NCBI RefSeq assembly: GCF_007655135.1
Contig: NC_045127.1
Coordinates: forward strand, 4,216,001-4,280,000
DNA length: 64,000 nt
Direction of reading: 5' to 3'
DNA from: Punica granatum
Taxonomy: Eukaryota; Streptophyta; Magnoliopsida; Myrtales; Lythraceae
A model generated the notes under the pieces. That model saw nothing but the letters and a program-made list of their open reading frames with translations. It did no database searches and had not been told where the DNA came from. Both the position numbers and the translations under genes were made by a program. This document shows, one piece after another, positions 43,240 to 56,223 of this stretch; the first letter of the stretch is position 1; each line of letters opens with the position of its first letter.

Positions 43240-46200
43240 TCACTCATAGGGATTCCTGAAATGCTTCAAGAGATCAGGAATGTCATAACCCAACATGTCG
43301 TCAACCGCCTGGATCATTTTGGGCTTGAGCTTCTCGAACTTGTCTATGCTGTACCCATTCAAGATCTCCCTGAAATGCTCCACGTTCGGGAAGTCCCCTG
43401 GTGGCAGATGGAACTCTCTCTGAACCTGTATCCAGTAAACGAAGGCATAAGCAATCAAAATCTCCATTCACAAACATAAATATATAACTCAAAGCGAGAG
43501 AGACAGAGACAGAGAGACCTTGCCGAACTCATCTTCCAAATTATCGATCAATCTCTGTTGAGTCTTAGCTTTGCCTATCATAGCAGGCATCTCCTTCTTC
43601 AGATGGCTGATAATGTAGGCATGAATCTTAGCAGCTCTGGCCCGCTTCACAAATTCATTTATCTGCAAGGGACAAGTATATTACGATAACTAATTGTCTC
43701 AGCCAACATCTCATTTCTGTTAAGACAGTGCAACATCAGGGCAAGGAGCTTACTCTACGATCGCATGCCTTCTTCGGAATATCTTTTAGATCAGCAAGAA
43801 GATCATCCTGTTCTTTCTCGAAAAGTTCCCTTCCAAGAGGACCAGTAGCTGCCTCATTCACGGGCTTGTCATTGAACGAACTGCCAAGGCATCAGATAAG
43901 TGCAGCGAAAATCAGGGAATGTTTCTATAACTCTCCACCCTACATAAATCTTATATGCTATCTACACAGAAATGAGGTAATATATTCATAGTATGGATTT
44001 CTGACAGACAATAGAATTAGCTCAGCTGCTCAGGCATAAAATTTAGAATATGGCGGTACTTACAAACTCAAATGCAATTATTGCAAAATCGATCAAACGC
44101 TGTTAGATAAAAACAGGCACTGGGCTGAAGCAACTGAAGCACAATAGAATATATAATACGATGTATAAAGGAGCCTACCCGATATAGACGCGCATAACCT
44201 CTGGAGTATTTAAGACTTTACCGAGTGACCACATTAAAGCTCCATAAACCCTCATAAGCTGAAACAAGAACAGAGGGAAGATCAAGCTTGAACTAAATTG
44301 TGCTGAACAGTACAGGATTGTCTATCGGAACTCTTACTTGCTGGGTATCTACTTGGTCAGCCTTGTTCAGGACAACGCGAATCTTGTCATCATGACCCCG
44401 TAATGAAGAAATTACACGCTTGAACTCATCACTAACATCAAGTTTGTGAGGATCAAATAGTAGTAAGATCAAGTCACACTTTGCAGCAAACCATGATGTT
44501 ACACCAGTAAAATCATAAGCTCGCTGTGTCCGTTGCTTTTCTCCTGATAAGACTCCAGGAGTATCCACAAAGGTAATGTGCTCCAGCAGCTTCAGGTTTG
44601 GGCATAGAAAAGAGTAAATTTTAGGATTGAAGAATAAGAAATTACTTTTAAAAAAAAATAAGACGAGAAACTGGACAAGGACTTACAGGATGAGGCATCT
44701 GAGAGCATTGAAATTTTGACAAAAATGCAGTTCCAAATGTTGTGAGACCGCTGAAGGGCATGTCTGCTTGGACAGCAACAGTATTTCCAGGGATACTTCT
44801 TTCATCAGTGCCTGACTGCATGGAATCATATATTAGTTAACAGAAATAGAGCAGATGATGTACACAAGTATTTTGGTACATGACCCCAATACATAAACAA
44901 AGGGCCCCAAAAATCAAGTGAAATCAATAGAGAGAAATATAGAAAATGGACAAAGCACATTATATTCAAACAACAAAGTTGCAAGGTTAAGGACTTCTCC
45001 AAGTGATCCTGAATATCATATAAAAGAGATAAAATACATTCCTAAAGAAACATGCTAGTGAAGGTGGGAGAAACTACATGGACAGAAAGTTTCACATTAC
45101 CATTACGACTACGAATCTATCTGTTGTAGGTTCAGGTCCAATATGAGCGCCTGTAAAATTGACAATAGAAAATAAGCAAAAAAAGTTGATAATTATTTTG
45201 GAGATGGGATAGCAGGAGAAAGCAGAGACAGAGTACAGAGGATATCTTGCCTGGATAACTACTCTTCAGCAAATGCTTGATAAAAGTTGTTTTTCCAGTG
45301 GAGTACTGACCCAAAAGCATTACCATTGGCTTTGCATCAAAGTCACTATTTGTCTACAGGAAAAATGTTTGAACAGCAATAATAAGTTCATCAAACATTG
45401 CATTCACAACATGGACTGACATAGCTAGCACTCATCAGACAAGAATGAAATTCTTTATAGCGCCTAAAGTAAGTTGACCACTCACCAACAACGGGGAAAC
45501 AAAATCATTGAAGCGATAAGTAACTTCTAGCGGCTTCAGCTTCTGGATGTACAGTCTCTTCAGGCCATCAATAATTGATGTCACAGATGAAAGAGGCACC
45601 TGGGAAGATCCCATATTTTAAGTACGTAATAAACATAGTACAGCTACCAGTAGGAAGACATTTCTTTCATAATGGCTAAAAGAAATACCTTTTTAGATGA
45701 CTTTGATGAAAACCAACTAGCTGAAGGTAACTGTTGGAGGTGAGAACTGCCTGCAAAAATTGCAAGTTAATTCTCTGAAATTAAAACGTCATAGATACAA
45801 CATTGAAAGGGAAAAAAACTTCACCATTGGTATCAGGCTCATTTGTTTTTTGTGAACGCCTTTTTTTCTACAGGAGAAGAAAGGGAAAAAAAATCAGATA
45901 GGAGTATATGGAAGGAAAAAATAACATAGAATAATAATAAAATCATCTGAGTTATATAATCAACTTACTGCTAGTAAAGCATCAAGTCCATCCATTGCAG
46001 GAGGGTTCACATTTTCCAAGTCAACTGCAATGTAACAATTATTACAACTTCAGGTTAAGAATAGTTGAAAGACAATAAATTACCAAAAACAACAAAACAT
46101 GAATCTCAACCCATCCAATGATAAACGCTAAATAAGCATGCAGGAAAGCTTCTCACTTCCACTGCTCAAAAGATCTGAAGTTATTGCATGTCCAGCTTGT

Positions 46201-47194
46201 GCAAGAGACATCAACTGCAAATAAAAGCAGAGTGAGGTTTGGGAAACAATCATGTAAACTCCTCACTTAAGCTCGACTTCCACATAAACTACCTGCATTG
46301 CCGTGATGAACTCCCCAAAGCCAAGAAATCCTTGTCTCTTAGAATCTGCAATTGCCCATACCTTAAAAGATATGATACAACAGGGAAATTCAGGTCATCA
46401 ACAAGAGGGAAATTCATGTCATAAACAAAACATAAGGAAGGTCCAATCACAAAAAAAAAAAAAAAGCAAATAGGAATATAATCTTCATTGGAAAGATTTA
46501 GAATATACTGAATCGAAGATTCCGCGTATATATTAATTAATAAATTGAATCATTAGAAAGCCAACGAAGACCAAGTCAGTGGAGGTTTATAAACAAACAA
46601 ATTAAAACCTGCTTGAGATCTTGCCGAGGCAAATTCGACATGCCAAAGAACTTTATCGCGTCATTTCCAGTAATGCGGCCATCGCCATCTGATCAATCAA
46701 AACAAACACGGATGGAAACATAAGACGAAAAGTCACATATAGCAACTCATGGATACATTTAGCCATGAACCAGTTATCCGAGTTTCGTGTTCAGGTAAAC
46801 TCCTTAAACTCTCCACCTTCTCCCGCCAATGACTTTCATAACGACTTCCCATCGGCCCCGATCATTTTTAAAAAAATATACAGTTTGAGTAAGTTCCAAG
46901 ATCCCAACGACAAATGCTATATACCAACCACCAACATACCAACTTTCCACTTGAGTCAATTGAATGAAGAAGCTTCAGCATTTATGGATAAAGGAAAACC
47001 GTATATAAATTCTTCCTGCACAATCCGAGAACCGGCATACACGATCGCCTCTCAACAGTGGAAAACAAACGGAAATTGTCCAGGCGATGGACAAGCGTAC
47101 GGAATGTACCTAAATCGGCGAGATTGAACCATTCCTGGTAGATTTGCTGGTGCTCCTTGGAGCAGGAACCGCTCGGACCCGGAGCGATCTCCAT
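43240..47194 (-). CDS. EHD: EH-domain-containing dynamin-like ATPase (EHD), 545 aa, 16 exons
   Basis: EHD proteins bind ATP, form rings on membranes and act in endocytosis and recycling; the plant forms carry the EH domain at the N terminus. The exons I placed are 47110-47194, 46609-46688, 46293-46361, 46157-46214, 45969-46024, 45825-45867, 45689-45750, 45486-45599, 45251-45353, 45101-45150, 44687-44815, 44338-44589, 44179-44258, 43754-43880, 43519-43662 and 43240-43425. They sum to 1638 bases in one frame. The EH/EF-hand loop is DGDGRITGNDAIKFF (about residues 29-43). The P-loop is GQYSTGKT, the switch motif DTPGVLSGEKQR, and the base-recognition motif NKAD. The C-terminal helical part ends LLKHFRNPYE. 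Splice sites are GT-AG except a GC donor after exon 9. The gene appears intact. Confidence 0.95.
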
Positions 47195-49781
47195 GACGAA
47201 GCACAGAGCTGCCCCGCCAAGCCTCTCCCGCGCTTCGAGGTCGAACCCAGAGGAAGAGTTTCAGAGATATCTCCGGCGAAGAAACGGAATCGGAAACCAG
47301 AGAGAAAGTTGTGTTCTTGTAATTTTCCGGCGGATCTCTCTGTCTCTATCTGTCTTTGGGAGGAGAGTCCTTCGCACCGACGCGAAGTAACGTCAACGGT
47401 ACCGGGAGGGAGAGGCTTCGCTTAATGGCCGGAATTCCAGAACGGCGTCGTACGTGGCTCTTCCTAAATTCAATTATTGATTTCCGTCGTCATTATTTTC
47501 CGGGAAAAAGAAAACCCCATGAGGAGTAATTATTAATGGCCAAAAAAAAATTGAGAAGAAATTATTAATTTTTCAGTCAAAATGATGAGAAATTTGTTTT
47601 TTTCTCCCTTTAAAACTAATTGAACACTCATGCGTTGCGCGAGCAGGTTAATTTTTATGAATGATATTTATTTATATTATCCGTGCTATATTACAACAAA
47701 TCATTTATATAAGATACATATAAATTGTTCTGACAAAATAACTAATTGCATCCGACAGCATATAGAATAAACATTTATAACTAAAATAGAATATTTCTAA
47801 CAATCATGAATAATAAATCAGCCTATAATCCATAAAAAAAGGGGAAATATACAGAGGTATATTATATGAGTGAAAATGAAGAAAAAATTTTACTATGTCG
47901 GAATGTGAATGAAATAAAAAAGCTGATGATTTTAAAAATTTGATGATAGGTACTTATATAAGTATTTTGTATGCTAATTAAGATATTAACTGTTTTATTT
48001 ATTTAAATACTGCAATTTCCAATAAAAATACAATTTTCAAAGTAAATATGTCAAGATATTAAAGTAGCGTAAAGAAAAAATAATCAAACATCAATACTAA
48101 ATATATCATATCTTTTCAAAAATATACATCATATATATACAAGAAAAAAAAAGGGAAACATGTGTATACTTTCATATCAAAATGAAGTCGTTGAACATAC
48201 CATAATAAATAAAGAAATATAAATATACTCTATATACTTTCATAAATATCTATATATATATATCCTATTATAGGAAAATTATATTGGTACATTGACATAA
48301 TGCAGCAGACGCTACCCACGCATATATATATGCGCCAATATATATATAAAAAATACACTATATATTTGATCATCTTTATTTTTTTCTTTTCAATTTTTCC
48401 CATGTTGTATTTTTTAAAATACTTTCTGTTTTTTCTTAAATTAAGAAAATTATTTTTAACTAAAGTTACATGTGGTAATAAATGAAACTATTTTGAAAAT
48501 ATATGCTTTAGTTTCAAAAAAAATGTATATGGCTATATTTAAAAAAGAGCCAAAAGTTGGGATCTTATCTTTTTAAATCAAGTATGTATATATTTATATA
48601 TATACATGTGTGTGTCCAAGTATATCGCGTGTCGATTGCTTTCATAATTCAACTTGATGATTGGATATTTTATGAAGCTATATGAACCCCACAACATGAA
48701 AGCAGTCATTAGGAAGTGGGCATACTGCATCTGCTGCATGCATCATATGAAATGGAAAAATGGAGCCATAAGATGGGCCTCCATCAGCCGGCAGATTGAG
48801 AGGAGTGGGCCGCCAGCCACGAGGTCAGCCCACTTACGAATAAGGCCCGGCCCATGACACCTCGAAAAGTTCTCTGGCCATTCTATCAGCAATTAAATCT
48901 TTCTTTTTTATAGTTAATCAGCAATTAAATCTTCTTACGTTCAAAGAAAGTTGCTACCACTACAAAATATTATGGGCTCGAAGAAAAAGGATTTGGTATT
49001 GTCATCGATGTCCGACTAAGCGATTATGTGTTTGATTTTATGAGCGGGAATCTCATAACTTTATATTTTTCCTCTGTACTTATGAGCTCACAAGCCTCAT
49101 TTATAACTTAAAAGAATAAATTTTTTATTCTACTTTTACTTGTGGGAGACTTTTCGTATCATTTTATCTACCGTTCTCCTATCTCCTATTAGGACATGAG
49201 TCTATATTGCGATAAGAAAAAATATAATGAGCCTGAAACTAATGACTCGCGCGTCCAATGTTGCGCATTAAACATGACATGTTCATGCATGATTGATCTT
49301 TTCATGATTTCAGAGGGTTAATGACTTCGGTAGAGATTAGGTTTTCACGATGAGACATTTTCAGAAATTGCTGCTAAGACAACGACTTCTTGAGGATGAG
49401 ATGAGAACATAGGAGAAGAAGTGGCCAACCAGAGAGAGCAGCAGACAAAGTGATGGTCCAATTAATTCTTCTTTCAATGTCGTTTTCCACCTTAATCCGT
49501 GCGTAATCATGTCATCATAAATATATAATATTCATTCGAGATAATGCTATAATAATATAATAGAATAGAATATGGGAAAGGAACATGATTTAATTACAGA
49601 CCAATCGGCTCGTTCTCCTAAACAATGATGCCAATACATAAATATAATAATAAATACATAAAATTAAATACATCACCAAAATAAAAAAGGACAAAATCCA
49701 AAATTCCAAGAAATCTAAACCTATGTCTATGGCTAATTAAAGTCTCACCAAATCCACCCCCTTTCATCCTCTTCTTCTTCT
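47195..49781. other. AT-rich spacer between EHD and the glucanase
   Basis: The first 250 bases are the EHD leader and promoter. The rest is very AT-rich with microsatellite-like tatata runs (48245-48360, 48590-48610). A cgttgcgcg patch near 47633 recalls Helitron-type sequence, but no ends could be defined. No gene is supported. Confidence 0.4.
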
Positions 49782-52144
49782 TCAGTAGCCCGTTGGGAAT
49801 ACGCAGGTCCCATATTCTGCAGAAATTATCAACAGATAAACAAAATATGAGCCAACAAGTCAACATGAAGCAAGAAATTTTGCAAAGCTTAGGAAAGCTA
49901 TAAGAAATCGTTGTTTCGATTAATGATATGACGATATCGATCGGGACTCATGGCATTGCCCGATCAACAAGATACCTACCTCTTGACATGTTCAAATACT
50001 TTAAATTTGCTTAGATTACGCATCTAATGGCGAAATTGATCGATTAATCCCTCGAGGGTGATAAAGATTGCATTCCTAACACATGCATAAGCCTTTGCGC
50101 AAGTTCATACCAACCAATGATTTTTAAAAGCCGACATTTTTTTGAATTTTTTTCCAAATATAATGTTGCTTTTGTGTGAAGAAATGCAACTACTATTAGG
50201 AAATATGGCAAGGCCTAGGGTGACCTAAATCCATGCAAATGCAATTGCGACAAATCCATTTCCGGGTATTCATGTTCAGTGGTTTGATTTGCACACCAAG
50301 TTGACAGGCTCAGTCTAGATGGTTTAAGAAAATCGACACTGATACGAACGATGAGTATACTTATTCAGATCGATGAACTTAAAGAGGGAAGTGATACGAG
50401 AGTACGTACTAGGAGGCTGTGTGACCACGTAAGCCGCACCACCGAAATAGCACGACCCGGCTTTACGCGCCTGCTTCTGGTAGTAGCTGTTGAAGGCGTA
50501 CGAGGCATGGGCCTCGAGTGAGTCAGGATTGTAGCAAGTGGCGCCCTCCTGGATTGGCTTGCAGTCGGCGCCTCCCTCCCCGCAGGCGTAGTCGAGTGAC
50601 GCCTGCAGCTTCTCTTTCCCAACCTTTTCGCTGGCCACGCACCATGTCTGCCCAGCAGCAGAGGTCGACACCTCCCCTTCAGTGGGAGCCGGAGGCGGTG
50701 TCACCTGGCTCTTGCTCTGATTGGACGCCGGCGCACTGGCCAGGTCCTTCAGCGTCAGCGGAACCTCGTACACTTTCTGCTCACTGGGGTAGAACAGCCC
50801 GTAGTTCCGCTCCGAGGTCGGTCCCGGTTTCTGGTTCTCGTTGAAGAGTGCGAACAGGAAGACGTCAAGGTCGAAATTGGGCCTCAGCGGTGTACCGCGG
50901 GAGGTCAGGACCCGGCGCACTAGGTTCCCGTTGTATGCAGCTGCATTCTCGGGCCCTGCCCCGACCTCGTTTTGGTCCCCTTTAGACGGCCACCCGGTTT
51001 CCGTCACAACAATCCTGACATCATCGTACTTGAGCGCGGACATGGCGGCATAGACAGCATCAACCTGGGCATCAAACAGGCTGCTGTACTTCAGCCCATT
51101 GCCGGAATCCACCACGCCCGGGTTGTTCCTGAACAGGGCATAGTCTATCGAGATCTTATCGGCATTGTCGATGTAGGCAAAGAACGGATAGGCGTTCACC
51201 ATCAGGTAAGACTTGGTTTTGCGCAGGAACTCGAGCATTGGCCCGATGACCGGGCCTGTCAGGTTGGACTTGAACGCCCCTGAGGAGGTCGGATACGAGC
51301 TCTGTAGCGCGGACAGGGCGATTGGGGAAGAGACCGAGATGCCCGAGTCAAGCTTGTACTTGACCAGGGAGGCATAGACATTCTTCATAGCGGGGACAAG
51401 GAAGCCCGTCGTGTTGTTCGGGTCGACGAACACCTCATTCCCAACCGCGATGGCCTCAATCTTTGTGGCGGGGGAGTACTTTAAGATGTTGGCCTGTATC
51501 CACTTGTCGGTGAAGGACTGGTCTGCCGCAGCCGAGGAGAGGAGCTCGTTTGGGAGGGCAACGGTGACGGAGATGTTGGAGTTGGCCAGGGCGGAGAGGA
51601 CTGTGGCATCGGTGTCGTAGAGCTTGACCCGCGTGATGCCGTTCTGCTCGAGGAGCTCGACCACCTTCTGCGGCTGCGGGAGGTTGTCCGCTATCCGGCC
51701 ATAGTTCACTCCTATCGACCCCGACTCTGTTAAACAGCAACAAGTAACTAAGACTTCATCCCACAGAATGCATTGATAAATCATAACACTGTACATAAAC
51801 AAAACAGAGCATCAATCAAACTCCAGTGACTGAACAACTTTTGCCCCGGAAAATCATCGAAAAACAAAGGTTGAACTTCGAAAAGGCTGTTCCTTTCTGA
51901 GCTCCCGGAGCAGGTCGAGGTGAAAGGATAAGCTTTCAAGGCGGACGACCTCAGGGGAAGCAGTTGGGCGTTGGTAAAATTCGGTTGTCCACCTAATCTC
52001 ATCGAAGTTCAAGCTAGAAACGTCTCTCAATAACTCCACATTGAAGAAAATAAACGTAAATGGTGGATGGAACGGAAGCAGCTCACCTGCAACGGAAAGG
52101 ATTGACAGGAGCAAGAGGAAGCAGGATGATCTGAGAAGCCCCAT
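49782..52144 (-). CDS. Secreted glucan endo-1,3-beta-glucosidase, GH17 plus CBM43, 469 aa
   Basis: The enzyme hydrolyses beta-1,3-glucan (callose) in the apoplast or at plasmodesmata. Three exons fit: 52087-52144, 50410-51726 and 49782-49816, total 1410 bases. Exon 1 encodes the signal peptide MGLLRSSCFLLLLSILSVA. The mature part begins SGSIGVNYGRIADNLP, typical of GH17. AIAVGNEVF holds the likely acid/base Glu and VTETGWPSKGD the nucleophile Glu. After a Pro/Ser linker (about residues 355-378) a CBM43/X8 domain begins TWCVASEK and ends YGTCVFPTGY, with the last residues supplied by the tiny exon 3. No GPI-anchor tail follows. Reading through exon 2 instead would give an unrelated end, so the splice is favoured. 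The gene appears intact. Confidence 0.93.
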
Positions 52145-52240
52145 TTGCGATGCTCTGTTTTCGAACTCCGAAACAGAGCTCGACAGAGACAGAGGAAGAA
52201 GGGGCTGTTTTTCTTCTTCCTGGGGGCGAAGTCCAGTGAA

Positions 52241-52248
52241 TTTATAGG
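52241..52248 (-). promoter_or_regulatory. TATA box of the glucanase gene
   Basis: On the minus strand the sequence reads cctataaattc, about 100 bases before the start codon. It is the only TATA candidate in the proximal upstream region. Confidence 0.55.
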
Positions 52249-54163
52249 CGGCAGGGAGTGGAGGAAGAAAGTGGGGGGTTTAATGAGAAACCGAAAGTGC
52301 AATAATGGGCCGTGGTTACGGTGGGGCCGGACGTGGGGAGGCGGGGAAGAGAGAGATTACAACAGAAGCTGCCATTTTTGTGCAGCTTTCTTCTTCTTAT
52401 GTAGTTGTGTTGCTTCAGCTAAAAGTGCCATTCATCCACTTCCTCTTCCTTCCCGCAACCAACGGAACCCACCTTCTTGACCGTTTCAGTTGCACTAACA
52501 AACAGGTCGTGTTAGATTACCTTACTATTTGCTTCTTGGACATGCCTCCTCGGGTCGGTTTCGGGTCCTTTCCGATTATCTTTTCTTTCATATGCTTCCC
52601 ACCGCTAGTAATCGTTCCCTCATACGTATCGGAAAGCATAACACCTAAGAGTTACACGATACGTATAATTTTCTAAATGGTAAATGGATTTCATATCCAC
52701 TGTTTAGTGTGATATGATATATAGATATTTATCGAGAATGTCTGATAATTTCGATTTTCGGTTATGTATCCGTGTCTAAAATAACGAATGGGCACATGAG
52801 GTGGCTCAATTGGCTCTTGGGATGTTTACCTAAAAATTCTTTTTACCAACTAATTAAGGTTGAAACTCATTGGCATTTTAGACCTACTCAAAGTCGGCAA
52901 TTTTGGTTGCATTCAGGCAGGCCGATGACCGAATTGGACAGGTAATTAGAACCCGAAAACAACAGGGAGTGGATCGAGATGAGGAGAAAGTTCGGTGAGT
53001 AAATTGAAATTAACTGTAGCTTTTATTTATTTATTTATTTATTTTGCTTTGGGGATTTGTTGGTTTAAGATCGAACTTTTCTCCACCTGCCTCCCCATAA
53101 TCAAGTTTTCATGTGACATGTTCGCGGCCTAAATTTCGAACTAGCCAATGAGGTAAAAGACGGAATTGGTTGGTCAGCCAAGTTATTATCATGGATCACG
53201 CCGCCTTGCCGTTACCCATTCCCATCGTTAGAAGCTAATGCGATAATTTCGCGGTTGAATGTAATCGAAATGGGAATGATTTTTGGTACTCGTTTTGTCT
53301 TCGTTTTTCTTTTTCTTTGGAAATTCAACAGTGACTATGGTGAATTTGCAAAAAGAAGAATATGAACGTTGTTGGGTTTTTGGGGGAGCTTAAGAACAAA
53401 TAATTGATTTCATTAATTGACAGGAAGTTTGCTTTGCTTTTCCAGTCCAGTCCTGATATTATGGGCCCAATTACAGGCTAGCTAGCCGTTACATATTTGT
53501 CCTTCCCTCCCCCCATACAGACAGCAATCAGCGCTCCATTTGACTGATTTCTATGGCGACGGATGGATGGCCCCCTAATGGTATCATTAACTATGTAAAC
53601 CGTTCACTCTTGCTCGCTCTTGCAACTTACAAACCCGGTAAGTCGGTCGGATCGAGCGTCTATTTGACAGCCGAGATTCGAAGGATGGTACTTGGTGCTA
53701 TACGTAATCTTTGCTACATATTTCATGTGTAACGCTTGTATCGTATTGATTAACAGGCATCACGTTTATATCATGCCTAGAAGGAATATGTAGACGAAAA
53801 ACTTACACGACTATGAGAGAGGAGTCAATGAAGCAGTTATCTTCTCATTTATGTTTTGGTTTTGGTCAACAATACTATTGTCACGTTGCTCCTTTGGTGG
53901 CACTGGTGTTAACTTTTTTTTTTTTCACTTTAATATTCAAGTTATTACTATGATGAAATTCCATTAAATTCGACCCACTAAACCGAGTTTTAATGCAAAA
54001 AGCTCCTGTAATAAAAGGTTTGACTGGTTAATCCTCGTTAATTCATGCGATTATTTTCCTGTTCTTTTTACGCCCTGAAAAGGGTATCACGTAAGAAAAT
54101 TATTGATACATATGAAAAATGGTCATGTCCATGTAATATACAAGAGTTTCTAGCTCATATTCA
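52249..54163. other. Intergenic region upstream of the glucanase
   Basis: No gene is supported. A TTTA tetranucleotide repeat lies at about 53020-53044. Confidence 0.4.
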
Positions 54164-54502
54164 TCTATACTATTTTATACTATTATATAAAGCCAAAATC
54201 TTTTTTTGTAATTTTTTTATTCCCTAAAATACTCATAATACATTCTCTCTAATTAATTACAATCATTATATTTTGGACAATTTATCAAGTAACTTCCATA
54301 ATGCAATTTATTTTCCAAAATCTTCTTTTTTTAATAATTTTATCAAATAACTTCCACATCTACTTACCCACTTTCACCTCTATCTCCCATTCTCTTTCCT
54401 ATTTTTTTCAACCTCCCCTTCTTATTTTCTTTTTTTTCCCCCTAATCATTTATCTCTCTTTTTTTCTTTTTGCCCATGTGGAGCGCAAATGCGTTTGTCT
54501 AG
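54164..54502 (+). mobile_element. Probable non-autonomous Helitron (339 bp)
   Basis: The element starts TCTATACTAT after an A and ends CTAG before a T, as Helitrons insert between A and T. A hairpin agcgcaaatgcgtt (6-bp stem with one G-T pair, AA loop) lies 5 bases before the CTAG end. There are no terminal inverted repeats, no target duplication and no coding capacity. Confidence 0.6.
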
Positions 54503-55688
54503 TTGACTGAATGCAAGATCGTATGTTCTCGAGCCAAAAATGTATCCGAAATTTCTTGTATGAGAGAATCTGCAGTATGAAATGGCCCAACATATATGAA
54601 ACCAAAGAAAGAGATGCAAGCTGAGACTTTGGATCCCCTGATGAGATAAGGGGCCAGTTGAACAATTTTTTCTCTTGGAGATGGAGAAATATCAAAAAAT
54701 TATTTTCAAAGAAAAAGAATATATATAATTTTTTTATGACAAGAATTAATGTCAAGCTAGCCGCCGTCGGGTTTTCGGCCCATTGTACCTTCTTTTGGTG
54801 TTTATGTTGCTGAAAGTCATCCTTCATTTCTGCATTTTCACATTCCAGGACAAGGACATCGAGTTTTCTTAATTCGAGACTGTTACAATCTAGCGCTCTT
54901 CGAGGATTCTCGTATTGATATTGAATCGCCGTGTTGTTATTTACGCTCGATGCGATTATAGAACAGTACAAATTATGAATATATACCAACCTTCTAAATG
55001 TTCTCGTATTACAACTAGCTAGACTCTGGTTCTGAACACCGTCTATAAGTCTCGTCACGAACGCATGAGCTCTATGACGAATAATCGGGAATGTACGGTT
55101 AATCGATGAGGTCGGCCATCCCATCATCGCAATTATTAACCGGGAATTGATGGCAATGGGATGAAAGGCCGGATGAAAGAAGAGTACATAGGATACTGTC
55201 CGAGATCAAACTGCTTCTTTGGCCAGTAGTAATCAATTTATTCTCATTATTATTTGACGAATTGAATTTATTGATAAATTAATTATTGGGAAATTATCTT
55301 ATTGGTACAATAAGTTGACCTATTTTGACACGTTGCATGCACACATAAGGCAAAAGGATAACAACGAAAATAATAAATAAATAAATAAATACATTATACT
55401 TAAGAAAAAATTGAAGTGAGGCGAAGACGAAGTGGCCCAAGCAAAATTGACAAAGGAAGTGGGTGATGTTTAGTTAGGAAAATGGAGCAGAAATGAATTC
55501 ACAACTTAACCACGAAGATTCGTTCAACTTCAGATTGACTTCTGTGTTTGATTTCTAAGGCAAGAAAGCGTGCAACCTTTTGTCGATTAAAATACAAGAT
55601 CTAATTTCTTACCCCAAAAAAAACAAAGATCTAATTAATCATAGACGGTCGTATTCTACCGATCTGGTTGAGCACGAACATATAGATG
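54503..55688. other. AT-rich intergenic DNA
   Basis: A 225-codon open frame crosses part of this stretch on the minus strand but shows no domain and overlaps the Helitron end. No gene is supported. Confidence 0.4.
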
Positions 55689-56223
55689 TGTTGGAAATTA
55701 TAAATTGCAAATTCATTGGATTTTATTAATGGGTCACTTAGTGTGATTCATGAGTACTTGGACGAATTAGGGTTACGAAGTGAAGGTTCATTTATTCAAT
55801 GAATACATTTGAGTGCAAGACAAGTAATGCATATGGAAGTGTCTACATTAACTAAGTGTTCATGTAAGATCATTAATTGTTTATCCATGGGTGATGTTCC
55901 ATCTAAGAGTTACGTCCAATACGAAGGGTTCTGACTCTTCGATAGTGTACATTGAGTGCATATAAATAGAGACGTTATAGTGCTCAAATATATAATTAAG
56001 AAAATTTCAGAAATCATAGTGAATGTTAAGGAATTCTCGATTTTGCTAGTTGAAGGAATTCATTAGGTTTCGTTGTATCCCGGGATGACTTTTGCCTTAA
56101 CTCTCTAGCATCTTTGTGTGGAGATAAATAGTTCTCTTTGGAAAGCGTCATTCGCGCCTCGAACCCTATCGTGTTAACCCCACATCGCCTCCGGATCGAT
56201 CGTTTCCACCCAAATCCCCAACA
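55689..56223. mobile_element. Solo LTR (535 bp) with 5-bp target duplication AGATG
   Basis: It begins TGTTGGAAATTA and ends TCCCCAACA, so the termini TGTTGG and CCAACA are perfect inverted repeats. AGATG flanks it at 55684-55688 and 56224-56228. A TATA-like gcatataaatag lies near 55957. There is no internal coding region. Confidence 0.85.

Noticed and set aside
47600..49300. A second, larger Helitron suggested by cgttgcgcg near 47633
   Set aside because: No TC start or hairpin plus CTRR end could be paired.
50324..50409. Read-through end of glucanase exon 2
   Set aside because: It replaces the conserved CBM43 end. Splicing to 49816 restores KYGTCVFPTGY and a matching frame.
50518..51620. 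Several plus-strand open frames of 69-108 codons
   Set aside because: They are antisense shadows of the GC-rich glucanase exon 2.
51727..51802. Start of the glucanase at 51802 in one long exon
   Set aside because: The frame before the GH17 domain is intron-like (CCCLTE before SGSIGVNYG). The exon at 52087-52144 gives a proper signal peptide with matching splice phase.
54450..55127. 225-codon open frame on the minus strand
   Set aside because: It has no recognisable domain, lies in AT-rich intergenic DNA and runs through the Helitron 3' end. Phe/Lys/Ile-rich composition suggests chance.
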